64,000 bases of DNA from the NCBI GenBank assembly GCA_023423415.1, contig JAFAFP010000158.1, forward strand, positions 1 to 64,000. The letters run 5' to 3'. The notes under the pieces are model-generated. The model was not told the DNA's origin and did no database searches. It was given only the letters and a program-made list of their open reading frames with translations. The translations under genes and the position numbers were made by a program. Shown in pieces: positions 47,556 through 55,661 of this stretch (position 1 is the stretch's first letter; each line of letters opens with the position of its first letter). This DNA comes from Pseudomonadota bacterium. GTDB taxonomy: Bacteria; Pseudomonadota; Alphaproteobacteria; Rhizobiales; Xanthobacteraceae.

Positions 47556-49118
47556 ATGGCGCACACACCCCAGCACGACAAACTCCTCATCATCGATTTC
47601 GGCTCGCAGGTCACGCAGCTCATCGCAAGGCGCGTGCGCGAGGAGGGCGTTTATTCCGAGATCGTCCCGTTCCAGAAAGCCGAAGAAGCCTTCAAGGCGA
47701 TGCAGCCGAAAGCCGTGATCCTGTCCGGTGGTCCGGCCTCGGTGCACGAGCAGAGCGCGCCGCTGGCGCCACCCGCGATCTATGACGCCGGCGTGCCGAT
47801 CCTCGGCATCTGCTACGGCGAGCAGGCGATGGCGCAGCAGCTCGGCGGCAAGGTTGAGGGCGGCCATCACCGCGAATTCGGCCGCGCCGAGGTGACGGTC
47901 AGCGATGACTCGCCGCTGTTCGACGGCGTGTGGGAGAAGGGCAAGAGCTATCCGGTGTGGATGAGCCACGGCGACCGCGTCACCGTGCCGCCGGAAGGCT
48001 TCCGCACCATCGCCACCTCGCCGAATGCACCGATCGCGGTGATCGCCGACGACAAGCGCAAATTCTACGGCGCGCAATTCCATCTCGAGGTCGTGCACAC
48101 GCCGCAGGGCGCGGCGCTGCTGCGCAACTTCGTGCGCAAGATCGCCGGCTTCAGCGGCGATTGGACCATGCGCGCCTTCAAGGACGAGGCGATCGAAAAG
48201 ATCCGCGCGCAGGTCGGCAAGGGAAAGGTGATCTGCGGCCTGTCCGGCGGTGTCGATTCATCGGTTGCGGCTGTTCTGTTGCACGAAGCGATCGGCGAGC
48301 AGCTCACCTGCGTGTTCGTCGACCACGGCCTGCTGCGTCTCAATGAAGCCGATACGGTGGTGCAGCTGTTCCGCGACCACTACAATATTCCGCTCGTGCA
48401 TGTGCAGGCCGAGGACCTGTTCCTGAAGGAGCTGGCCGGCGTCGACGATCCGGAGAAGAAGCGCAAGATCATCGGCAAGCTGTTCATCGATGTGTTCGAA
48501 CAGGAAGCGAAGAAAATCGGCGGCGCGGATTTTCTGGCGCAAGGCACGCTCTATCCCGACGTGATCGAGAGCGTGTCGTTCACCGGCGGGCCTTCGGTGA
48601 CGATCAAGTCGCACCACAATGTCGGCGGCTTGCCCGAACGCATGAACATGAAGCTGGTCGAGCCGTTGCGCGAACTCTTCAAGGATGAGGTGCGCGCGCT
48701 GGGTCGTGAGCTAGGCTTGCCGGATGTGTTCGTCGGGCGTCATCCGTTTCCCGGACCGGGGCTTGCGATCCGCTGCCCTGGAGCCGTCAGCAAGCCGCAA
48801 CTCGATATCCTGCGCCAGGCCGATGCGATCTATATCGACGAGATCCGCAAGGCCGGTCTCTACGACACCATCTGGCAGGCCTTCGCGGTGATCCTTCCGG
48901 TGAAGACGGTCGGCGTGATGGGCGACGGCCGCACCTACGAGCATGTGCTCGGCCTGCGCGCGGTGACCTCGACCGACGGCATGACGGCGGATTTCTATCC
49001 GTTCGACATGAAGTTCTTAGGGAATGTCGCAACCCGCATCATCAACGAGGTTAAGGGCGTCAACCGCGTCGTCTACGACGTGACGTCAAAACCGCCTGGG
49101 ACGATTGAGTGGGAGTGA
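47556..49118 (+). CDS. guaA: GMP synthase (glutamine-hydrolysing)
   Basis: 520 residues. Aminates XMP to GMP using glutamine and ATP. The class I amidotransferase domain shows [17 protein letters not shown] (nucleophile Cys) and [11 protein letters not shown] (His and Glu; the usual FHPEV has Leu for Pro here). The ATP pyrophosphatase domain has [20 protein letters not shown] (P-loop) and the C-terminal dimerisation domain ends KPPGTIEWE. Followed by a likely terminator. Completes the IMP to GMP branch with guaB. Confidence 0.97.
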   Translation: MAHTPQHDKLLIIDFGSQVTQLIARRVREEGVYSEIVPFQKAEEAFKAMQPKAVILSGGPASVHEQSAPLAPPAIYDAGVPILGICYGEQAMAQQLGGKVEGGHHREFGRAEVTVSDDSPLFDGVWEKGKSYPVWMSHGDRVTVPPEGFRTIATSPNAPIAVIADDKRKFYGAQFHLEVVHTPQGAALLRNFVRKIAGFSGDWTMRAFKDEAIEKIRAQVGKGKVICGLSGGVDSSVAAVLLHEAIGEQLTCVFVDHGLLRLNEADTVVQLFRDHYNIPLVHVQAEDLFLKELAGVDDPEKKRKIIGKLFIDVFEQEAKKIGGADFLAQGTLYPDVIESVSFTGGPSVTIKSHHNVGGLPERMNMKLVEPLRELFKDEVRALGRELGLPDVFVGRHPFPGPGLAIRCPGAVSKPQLDILRQADAIYIDEIRKAGLYDTIWQAFAVILPVKTVGVMGDGRTYEHVLGLRAVTSTDGMTADFYPFDMKFLGNVATRIINEVKGVNRVVYDVTSKPPGTIEWE

Positions 49119-49172
49119 GGAATCCTCGGAATTGCTTGCGAAGCCTTATGCAAGACGCATGTATTAAGAACT

Positions 49173-49199
49173 AAGCCCACGATTTCGTGAGCTTTTTTA
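49173..49199 (+). terminator. intrinsic terminator after guaA
   Basis: GCCCACG (49175-49181), short ATTT loop, CGTGAGC (49186-49192), then six T. A 7-bp stem with one C-A mismatch, 57 bases past the guaA stop. Confidence 0.75.
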
Positions 49200-49396
49200 A
49201 TGCGAGTCTCTCGGTTGGGTGGATGACGGCTCCCATTGGCGGAAGCGTAAGCTCGGTTGTGGATTAGTAGCGCTTCGGTCTGCGAAACGGCGCCGCTCCC
49301 GATCCGGAGGAACCGTGTCATGTCGTCGCGCGTTGCGGGCGCAGCGCCTTCCGCATACGCGGGCGGCCTGCTCCGACATGAAAGCGGCGATTTGCG

Positions 49397-50164
49397 ATGT
49401 CGACCGGAAATTCATTCCGCCTCGAAGGCGACGTTGCGATCGTCACCGGAGCTGGCGCTGGGATTGGCAGAGCCATTGCCGAGACCTTCGCCGGGGCGGG
49501 CGCAGCCGTGATGGTGACGGATCTTCGGAAGGAGACGGCCGATGTTGTCGCCAAGGCCATCGGCGATGCTGGCGGCGAGGCTATCGGTGTTGAGTGCAAC
49601 GTGACCGATGAGGCGCATCGCGTAGCGGCGGTCGATGCCGCGCTGCAGAGCTTCGGCAAAATATCGATCCTCGTGAACAATGCCGGCGGCGGTGGCCCCA
49701 AGCCGTTCGACATGCCGCTTGAGGACTTCGAATGGGCCTATAGGCTCAACGTATTCGCGCCATTCCGCCTGATGCAGCTTGCTTCGCCGCACATGCAGAG
49801 AGCCGGTGGAGGGGCCATTCTCAACATTTCGTCGATGTCCGGTGAAAACAGGAATGTTCGAATGGCCTCCTATGGATCGTCCAAGGCGGCGGTCAATCAT
49901 CTCACGCGCAACACCGCGTTCGACCTCGGTCCCATGGGTATCCGCGTCAACGCCATTGCGCCGGGTGCAATCAGGACCGACGCCTTGGCCAAGGTCCTGA
50001 CGCCTGAGGTCGAAAAGACGATGCTGAAGCACACGCCGCTCGGACGCTTGGGCACTGCCCAGGACATAGCGAACGCAGCCCTGTTCCTCTGCTCCCCTGC
50101 CGCGTCCTGGGTTAGCGGACAAATCCTCACTGTGTCCGGCGGCGGGGTTCAGGAGCTCGATTGA
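49397..50164 (+). CDS. SDR family oxidoreductase, 7-alpha-hydroxysteroid dehydrogenase-like
   Basis: 255 residues. Very close in pattern to E. coli HdhA: VAIVTGAGAGIGRAIAETFA (cofactor loop), LVNNAGGGGPKPFDMP, catalytic Ser in ILNISSMSGENRNVR, YGSSKAAVNHLTRN (Tyr-Lys) and the ending NAALFLCSPAASWVSGQILT then VSGGGVQELD. HdhA oxidises the 7-alpha hydroxyl of bile acids; an environmental bacterium more likely uses it on another steroid or cyclic alcohol. ATG 49397 aligns with the HdhA start but has a weak ribosome site; a strong GGAGG at about 49306 serves an out-of-frame ATG at 49320. Confidence 0.85.
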   Translation: MSTGNSFRLEGDVAIVTGAGAGIGRAIAETFAGAGAAVMVTDLRKETADVVAKAIGDAGGEAIGVECNVTDEAHRVAAVDAALQSFGKISILVNNAGGGGPKPFDMPLEDFEWAYRLNVFAPFRLMQLASPHMQRAGGGAILNISSMSGENRNVRMASYGSSKAAVNHLTRNTAFDLGPMGIRVNAIAPGAIRTDALAKVLTPEVEKTMLKHTPLGRLGTAQDIANAALFLCSPAASWVSGQILTVSGGGVQELD

Positions 50165-50261
50165 AGTGATGACGACAAGGGCGGCGCGTACGAGGAGCAT
50201 ATCCAATCGTGGCTTTGAGCAGGGTGATATTCATCTCCCTAAAGTCTCCCAAGCCTGACCT

Positions 50262-50912
50262 TTATTTGCTCTTGGCGACCCGCTTCGGCCGACGCACGGC
50301 TCTCACTTTTCCGCTGGCGCCGCCACCGCAGAAGAACTGATCGGCACCATCGGACTCCAGTCCCGAGACGCCTGTGCCGGCTGGCATGTCCAGTCTCTCA
50401 AGCACCTCGCCGGACTGCGGATCAATGCGCAGCAATTCGCTTTCGTCGCCTTCCCAAGTGCCGTGCCAAAGCTCGCCATCGACCCATGTCACGCCGGTGA
50501 CGAAGCGTTTGGATTCGATGGTGCGCAGGATCTTGCCCGTATCGGGATCGATCTGATGGATCTTCCGGTCGCGATATTGCCCGACCCAGAGCGAGCCTTC
50601 GGCCCAGGCCAAACCTGAGTCACCGCCATTGCCCGGCGACGGAATGGTGGACAGCACGTGACCGGTTTTCGGATCGATTTTCTGGATGCGGCTCTCGGCG
50701 ATCTGAAACAGATGCTCGCCATCGAACGCGGTGCCGGCATGCGCGGGGACATCGATCGAACGCTGTGTCATTCCGCTTGCGGGATCGAGCGCGAGCAGCT
50801 TGTCTCCCACGGCGAACCAGACATGCTGGTGGTCATAGGTCAGACCATGCACGTGATCGACACCGGGGAAGGGACCGTATTCGCGGATGATGTCTGCGTT
50901 TGATCGCTTCAT
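50262..50912 (-). CDS. beta-propeller (glutaminyl-cyclase-like/SMP-30-like) protein
   Basis: 216 residues without signal peptide. Repeated blades of the type VWFAVGDKLLALDPASG, HLFQIAESRIQKIDPKTG, LWVGQYRDRKIHQIDPDTGK and LWHGTWEGDESELLRIDPQS: four or more short beta repeats each ending in IDPxTG/S. The pattern fits the plant-type glutamine cyclotransferase or SMP-30-like folds, but no catalytic residues can be picked with confidence. It ends in a basic tail (RAVRRPKRVAKSK). It lies 67 bases after a helix-turn-helix protein gene on the same strand. Confidence 0.75.
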   Translation of the reverse strand: MKRSNADIIREYGPFPGVDHVHGLTYDHQHVWFAVGDKLLALDPASGMTQRSIDVPAHAGTAFDGEHLFQIAESRIQKIDPKTGHVLSTIPSPGNGGDSGLAWAEGSLWVGQYRDRKIHQIDPDTGKILRTIESKRFVTGVTWVDGELWHGTWEGDESELLRIDPQSGEVLERLDMPAGTGVSGLESDGADQFFCGGGASGKVRAVRRPKRVAKSK

Positions 50913-50979
50913 GATGGTCTCCTGACTCTTGATATGTTCCAGCCCGTGCCGAGCGTTCGATTGTTGTCGTCAGGAAAGA

Positions 50980-52200
50980 CTAGTCGCTCGGTAGCGGGGC
51001 CGGGAGTAACAAGGTCGTCGTGAATCCCGGCATCGGCGGTGTCATCCAGCGTCGCGCGCGTCCGCGCCCGAACGATTGCACCTTGCCTGCCGCGGATAGC
51101 TCATCGAGCGCGCGCTGCACGCTGCGCTGGCTGGTGCCGAGGGCAAGCGCCAAAGCCGAACTCGACCACGCTTCACCATCGGCAAGGAACGCAAGCACCG
51201 GCGCGTGATGCTCCTCGACGGGACGCGCCAGCACCACGACGTTCCTTGCGCGCGGCGGCACCAGCGCAAATCCGTCCTTCGTTGCGCTGACACTCGCCAC
51301 CTTCCGCAACAGTGTGCGGAGTCGCCCCATTTCGACACGGAGCCGGGCGCGATGCGATTCATCGGCGTGCTTGCCGCGAAAAGCCCGCGCGATCAGCGCC
51401 GATCTTGACGCATCCGCAGGCCATGCCTCGGCCAGCGCCCGTGCGAGCGCGAACAGCACCGGCCGCCGTGCAAGTGAAATGGTCGTCCGTGCATCGCGCA
51501 CGACATAACGGCATGCATCGACGACAAGCGCTTTTGACAATTGCAAGGCCTCGACGTCTTCGAGCAGGAGCGTGCGTTCCTTTCCACGTGCAATCAAACG
51601 TGCAGCCGGTGTGGTCAGGATATCAAGCGCAGTAGTGACCTCCATCGCCAGCGCCGGAATATCAGCTTGACGCGCGGCGCGCTGAGCGCGGGCGAGCGCG
51701 GCACGCGCCGCTTTTGTATCGAGGCGCCGCATCGCGATGCCGGCGACGAGCAGCTCATGCGCTGTCCTCGATGCCGGCGGAAAATCCGCAGGATTGAGTG
51801 CGGCCAGCAGACGCTCGGCTTCATCGAGATGTCCGATCAGGAGATGACGCCGGATCTGAAGATAACGCGCATGAGCGGCATTCACACGGTCGCCATGCGC
51901 ATCCAGTGTCACGCGCGCCGTTTCGAGCGCCTTGATATTCCAAATGAGATCGCGCGAGACAAATGCGATCTCTGCCTCTGCCACGACGCATCTTGCGCGC
52001 GCCACAGCTTCCTTCGGTCCGAAGGCGCGGGCGGCCTTGCGTAACAGCACCTTCGATCGATCGAAATCGCCGAGCTGCGCCATGGCAATGCCACGCAGCG
52101 CGAGCGCGGAGGCATCGTCGCGCAGGGCGACCCGGTTCAATGCGCCGAGGGGATCGCCCGCGGCGAGTGCCCGTGCTGCAGCGGTAATCAGCGAGTCCAT
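50980..52200 (-). CDS. helix-turn-helix regulator with N-terminal TPR-like helical array
   Basis: 406 residues. The first ~230 are alanine/leucine-rich helical pairs (for example GIAMAQLGDFDRSKVLLRKA, HARYLQIRRHLLIGHLDEAE) resembling TPR or MalT-type repeats. A winged helix-turn-helix lies near the C-terminus: ALALALGTSQRSVQRALDEL then SAAGKVQSFGRGRARRWMTP. The middle (RVEMGRLRTLLRKVASVSAT) looks like a second small DNA-binding or linker module. Divergent from the DUF899 gene, with 119 bases between, so it probably controls that gene and/or the following beta-propeller gene. The inducer is unknown. Confidence 0.75.
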   Translation of the reverse strand: MDSLITAAARALAAGDPLGALNRVALRDDASALALRGIAMAQLGDFDRSKVLLRKAARAFGPKEAVARARCVVAEAEIAFVSRDLIWNIKALETARVTLDAHGDRVNAAHARYLQIRRHLLIGHLDEAERLLAALNPADFPPASRTAHELLVAGIAMRRLDTKAARAALARAQRAARQADIPALAMEVTTALDILTTPAARLIARGKERTLLLEDVEALQLSKALVVDACRYVVRDARTTISLARRPVLFALARALAEAWPADASRSALIARAFRGKHADESHRARLRVEMGRLRTLLRKVASVSATKDGFALVPPRARNVVVLARPVEEHHAPVLAFLADGEAWSSSALALALGTSQRSVQRALDELSAAGKVQSFGRGRARRWMTPPMPGFTTTLLLPAPLPSD

Positions 52201-52319
52201 GGGAATCCCGCCAGAATTGTCACTCTCGCTATCGAAGGTCCGGTCCTAGTCTATCTGACGACGATCAACCAGCACGTCGTGCTGAAAACGGCGCGACGAC
52301 GACCATAAAGGAGTGGACG

Positions 52320-53099
52320 ATGCCAAATCATGTCACCGGAACCCGTGCGGATTGGCTTGCCGCGCGGCGCGATCTGCTTGCGGCTGAAAAGGATCTCACG
52401 CATCGCAGCGACGCGCTGGCACAGCAGCGGCAGGCGCTGCCGTGGGTCAGGATCGACAAATCCTATCGGTTTGATACCGACGAGAGGAGTGTTTCGCTGG
52501 CCGAGTTGTTCAACGGACGCTCGCAGCTTCTCGTCTACCACTTCATGTTCGGACCCGATTACAAGGCGGGATGTCCATCCTGTTCGATGATTGCGGATGG
52601 CTTCAACGGGTTCACTACTCATCTCGCCAATCACGACGTGATGCTCTGGGCAGTATCGCGAGCGCCACTCGCGAAATTGCGGGCATTCAAGCAGCGGATG
52701 GGATGGAGCTTTCCCTGGGCGTCCTCTGCCGGCGGCGATTTCAATGCCGACTTCAACGTCTGGTTCACCGAGGACCAGCAGCGTGCCGGCGACATTGAGT
52801 ACAATTACGCGCGCGAGCCGAAGTTTGAGTGGCGCGCGGGGCAGGACGGCGGCGGTCAAAGCGCTGAAAGCAATTTCGCAACCATGTGCGGAACCGACTC
52901 GGCCACGTATCAACGCGACAGACCGGGCATGAGCGCATTCGCGCTGGAAGACGGTGTCATCTATCACACGTATTCGACATATGCGCGCGGCCTCGACAGC
53001 ATCTGGGGTATCTATCCGTGGCTCGATCGCGCGCCCAAGGGACGCAATGAAAACAAAGGCCCCTGGTGGCGTCGCCATGACGAATACGACCATGGCTAA
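52320..53099 (+). CDS. DUF899 family thioredoxin-like protein
   Basis: 259 residues. Visible: an N-terminal helix TRADWLAARRDLLAAEKDLT, then LPWVRIDKSYRFDT, LLVYHFMFGPDYKAGCPSCS with a C-P-S-C redox-type motif, and the long FNVWFTEDQQRAGDIEYNYA segment; ends YPWLDRAPKGRNENKGPWWR. DUF899 proteins have a thioredoxin-like fold and unknown function. AAAGGAG lies 7 bases before the ATG. The next gene's likely start overlaps its end. Confidence 0.9.
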   Translation: MPNHVTGTRADWLAARRDLLAAEKDLTHRSDALAQQRQALPWVRIDKSYRFDTDERSVSLAELFNGRSQLLVYHFMFGPDYKAGCPSCSMIADGFNGFTTHLANHDVMLWAVSRAPLAKLRAFKQRMGWSFPWASSAGGDFNADFNVWFTEDQQRAGDIEYNYAREPKFEWRAGQDGGGQSAESNFATMCGTDSATYQRDRPGMSAFALEDGVIYHTYSTYARGLDSIWGIYPWLDRAPKGRNENKGPWWRRHDEYDHG

Positions 53100-53388
53100 T
53101 ATGGCGATATCCCGCCGTGCATCCAGCGTGGCCGCCATTCGTGTGGCCGATTGGCTTTCCCTTGCGGCTGCACCGACCTTCGCCGTCATGGCGCTGGTTA
53201 CGGCAATTTTCGATAGTGCGCCGGATGCATTGTGCTTGGCCGCGCAGGGATCACCCTTCAGCGGAATGGTGGTGATGTATGTGCTGATGAGTGTCTTTCA
53301 TGTGTCGCCCTGGCTGAGGCTGATCTATAGGTCCGGTTTGAGGCCAAGGCCGGTACGTTCGGCGGCGCGCGATATCCAAGGTTGCTAA
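53077..53388 (+). CDS. small membrane protein downstream of DUF899
   Basis: 103 residues from ATG 53077, overlapping the DUF899 gene by 23 bases in another frame; ATG 53092 or 53101 are equally possible. Two hydrophobic segments: DWLSLAAAPTFAVMALVTAI and SGMVVMYVLMSVFHVSPWLR, with a basic tail. The overlap suggests translation coupled to DUF899 and a shared role, perhaps delivering or receiving electrons at the membrane, but this is inference. No family is named. Confidence 0.65.
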   Translation: MTNTTMANMAISRRASSVAAIRVADWLSLAAAPTFAVMALVTAIFDSAPDALCLAAQGSPFSGMVVMYVLMSVFHVSPWLRLIYRSGLRPRPVRSAARDIQGC

Positions 53389-53445
53389 TATGGTGTCCTG
53401 AGCCGATCTCTCTGACGTGGGGATGGTCGTGAAAGGGCACGCAAC

Positions 53446-54369
53446 ATGCGGACAGAGCAAGGCATCCTGCAAACCTCCATCGGCGTTACCGTGTTCGTAG
53501 CCTGCTTCGGTATTGTCTTCGGCATTCTGACAGGCTCGTTTTCCATCTCCTTCGATGGCGTCTATTCGCTGGCGGATGCCAGCATGACGATCCTCGCGTT
53601 GATCGTTTCGCGGCTGATCGCGAATTATACGTCGAATGCGGGCAGCGCCAGATTGCGCGAAAGGTTCTCGCTCGGGTTCTGGCATCTGGAGCCGATCGTT
53701 CTCGGCATGAATGGCGTCCTGCTCATGGGTGTGTCGATCTACGCGCTGATCACCGCCATCAGCAGCTTGTTCGCCGGCGGGCACACGTTGAAGTTCGACT
53801 ATGCCATCATTTATGCCGCCGTGACGCTTGTTGTGTGTCTTGCCATGGCTTTCATCGCCAGGCGAGCGAACCGTTCTCTCGGTTCAGAGTTTGTCGCGCT
53901 GGATGCAACCGCCTGGTTGATGTCCGCCGGGATCACGGCGGCATTGCTCGTTGCTTTCAGCGGCGGATATCTTGTCAACGGAACGCGGCTGGCCTGGATC
54001 ACTCCGTATATCGATCCGGCCGTGCTGGCTCTGGTGTGTCTCGTCATCATTCCGATGCCGGTCGCTACGGTCCGGCAGGCGCTGGCCGATATCCTGTTGA
54101 TCACGCCGGAAGCGCTGAAGTCGCATGTCGATGCCGTCGCGGCGTCGGTGGTCGAGAAATACGGATTTCTCTCGCATCGCGCCTACGTGGCCAAGGTCGG
54201 CCGCCTGAATCAGGTGGAGCTCTATTTCATCGTTCCGCACGGGTTGCCGCCAAAGACCATCGAAGAATGGGATCAGCTCCGCGACGAAATCGGCGATGCC
54301 ATCGGGGATGAGGGGCCAGACCGCTGGCTCACCATCGCCTTCACGGCCGACAAGACGTGGGCGGAGTAG
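53446..54369 (+). CDS. cation diffusion facilitator family transporter (atypical metal site)
   Basis: 307 residues, six predicted helices and a C-terminal cytosolic domain. Family-like order: TGSFSISFDGVYSLADASMT (helix 2), RFSLGFWHLEPIVLGMNGVL (the R-x-x-x-G-x-x-x-x-E/x-P motif), SEFVALDATAWLMSAGITAA (helix 5), and SHRAYVAKVGRLNQVELYFI (C-terminal domain). By eye the usual helix-2 Asp and helix-5 His/Asp ligands are partly replaced (Tyr, Asp, Trp), so zinc or iron transport should not be assumed. No regulator gene is adjacent. Confidence 0.8.
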   Translation: MRTEQGILQTSIGVTVFVACFGIVFGILTGSFSISFDGVYSLADASMTILALIVSRLIANYTSNAGSARLRERFSLGFWHLEPIVLGMNGVLLMGVSIYALITAISSLFAGGHTLKFDYAIIYAAVTLVVCLAMAFIARRANRSLGSEFVALDATAWLMSAGITAALLVAFSGGYLVNGTRLAWITPYIDPAVLALVCLVIIPMPVATVRQALADILLITPEALKSHVDAVAASVVEKYGFLSHRAYVAKVGRLNQVELYFIVPHGLPPKTIEEWDQLRDEIGDAIGDEGPDRWLTIAFTADKTWAE

Positions 54370-54478
54370 ATCGGACCCGGGGCCACGTTGTCGGCTGGTT
54401 CGGTTTCGCGGAACGGGATCCGAAGTCATAGGGCCGCCCTAATTTTAGGACAGACGTTGTGAGGAACGGTGATTGTGC

Positions 54479-54557
54479 TTTTCCGGTCAGCCTTGCGCCG
54501 GCCGGGGGACCGGAAATTGTCATCTGATTGGCCGGCTTGCTTCAGCGTACAGGAGGC
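54479..54557 (+). promoter_or_regulatory. ROSE-like RNA thermometer in the hsp20 leader
   Basis: Upstream stem TTTCCGGTC (54480-54488) / GACCGGAAA (54508-54516), then a ribosome-site hairpin in which TTGCT (54537-54541) faces AGGAG (54551-54555) across a 9-base loop, with flanking GC/GC pairs. A U-U-G-C-U strand masking the Shine-Dalgarno through U-G and G-G contacts is the hallmark of ROSE elements that control rhizobial small heat-shock genes. Confidence 0.65.
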
Positions 54558-54563
54558 GATGCC

Positions 54564-55049
54564 ATGGCACGACATTCTCTCATTCCCGTCGGCAGCGGCT
54601 TCATAAGCGGCGATCCATTCATGTCGCTGCAACGCAGTATGAATCGGCTGTTTGACGACATGTTCCGCAGCGGAGCGCCTTTGACGGGACAGGGCGAAGA
54701 GGGCGGCATGATCCTGCCGCAAATGAACGTTTCGGAAACTGAGAACGAAGTTCGGATCACAGCGGAATTGCCCGGCGTGTCGGAAAAGGATGTCGACATC
54801 ACGCTCGACGACGACATGCTGACCATCCGCGGCGAGAAACGGATGGAGAAGAAAGAGGACAAGGAAAACTATCACTTCGTGGAACGGTCATTCGGCCAGT
54901 TCCGGCGCACGCTGCGCGTTCCGCACTCCATCGACGCGGATCAGGTGCAGGCGAGCGTCGAGAATGGTGTGTTGACAGTGATCCTGCCCAAGCACCAGGG
55001 GCAGGAAAAAATGCGCCATATCCAGGTCAAGAGTGGCAGCACCCATTGA
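54564..55049 (+). CDS. Hsp20 (alpha-crystallin-type small heat-shock protein)
   Basis: 161 residues. ATP-independent holdase. The N-terminal arm has FMSLQRSMNRLFDDMF; the alpha-crystallin domain (about 50-150) is clear: PQMNVSETENEVRITAELPG, VDITLDDDMLTIRGEKRMEK, YHFVERSFGQFRRTLRVPHS and ASVENGVLTVILPKH (the G-V-L-x-V motif). ATG 54564 follows AGGAGG, which is masked in a ROSE-like hairpin. Single gene; expected to be switched on by heat. Confidence 0.95.
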   Translation: MARHSLIPVGSGFISGDPFMSLQRSMNRLFDDMFRSGAPLTGQGEEGGMILPQMNVSETENEVRITAELPGVSEKDVDITLDDDMLTIRGEKRMEKKEDKENYHFVERSFGQFRRTLRVPHSIDADQVQASVENGVLTVILPKHQGQEKMRHIQVKSGSTH

Positions 55050-55100
55050 GACTGTCGCGACCCGCTATTCACGGGGATGGACGCTCCCGCAGACAATGCT

Positions 55101-55139
55101 TGCGGGTAAACCCGCATACGGAGCCAGGCTCCGTATGCG
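55101..55139. repeat. two overlapping palindromes downstream of hsp20
   Basis: TGCGGG-TAAA-CCCGCA (55101-55116) is followed by a 27-base perfect palindrome with 13-bp arms around one central A (55113-55139; arms CGCATACGGAGCC and GGCTCCGTATGCG). The two share CGCA (55113-55116), so only one hairpin can form at a time. Confidence 0.8.
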
Positions 55140-55328
55140 CACGCTCTTCGGGCATCAACGTCATCTGAGCTCAGTGGCCCCCCGCAACTCCTCGCCGGCG
55201 AGCTTTGAGGATGAAGCGCAAATGACCTGCCGCGTTCATGGTGAGTCATTGAGGATATGGCGTCATTAACCCGCAGCCTGATCGACGCACATCCGGGCCC
55301 GAATCATGAATGCACTGCCCGCTGACCA

Positions 55329-55511
55329 ATGATCTGCACGTCGAGTTTTGCAGGGGTTGCCCATTGGCGACATCGGCCCACTCTGATTGCGGTTGGGAGT
55401 GTTGCGAGCGCGTGGCTCGCCACCCAGGGAATTATGACGCCAGGCGTTCCCGATCCGGTGCTGACCAATACGCCTGTAACGCCGCCGCCGCCGACTCCGC
55501 CGCAAGGCTAA
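55329..55511 (+). CDS. possible 60-residue membrane-anchored proline-rich peptide
   Basis: Reads MICTSSFAGVAHWRHRPTLI, a hydrophobic stretch AVGSVASAWLA, then a threonine/proline tail ending TPPPPTPPQG. It has a lipoprotein- or anchor-like look but no visible ribosome site, and sits in a region of repeats. Listed at low confidence; it may be a chance frame or a decayed gene. Confidence 0.25.
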   Translation: MICTSSFAGVAHWRHRPTLIAVGSVASAWLATQGIMTPGVPDPVLTNTPVTPPPPTPPQG

Positions 55512-55571
55512 GCTCACGGTCCAGCCGAGCCATCGCTTGTCGTCAGGCCGGGGCATATCGCCGGCATCAAG

Positions 55572-55614
55572 CAATGTCCGCTTTTCGATCGCTATGGATT
55601 GCAAGCGGACATTG
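55572..55614. repeat. long-arm inverted repeat
   Basis: CAATGTCCGCTT (55572-55583) and AAGCGGACATTG (55603-55614): 12-bp perfect arms with a 19-base loop, 47 bases beyond the 3' end of the leftward MetE-like gene. No T run follows on the minus strand. Confidence 0.75.
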
Positions 55615-55661
55615 GCCTTTCATGAGTGCATGGCCTCTTCTTCAATGCGCCGCTGGCACTG

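Larger units (their letters stand above)
55050..55661. other. 612-base region with palindromes, no confident gene
   Basis: Between hsp20 and the MetE-like gene. It contains two overlapping hairpins (55101-55139) and a long-arm inverted repeat (55572-55614), annotated separately. A 60-codon frame at 55329-55511 with a hydrophobic stretch and a proline-rich end has no ribosome site and is listed only as a weak possibility. I see no other gene. Confidence 0.55.

Noticed and set aside
55033..55269. 78-codon frame across the palindromes downstream of hsp20
   Set aside because: It is translated through two hairpins, has no ribosome site and no protein-like features.
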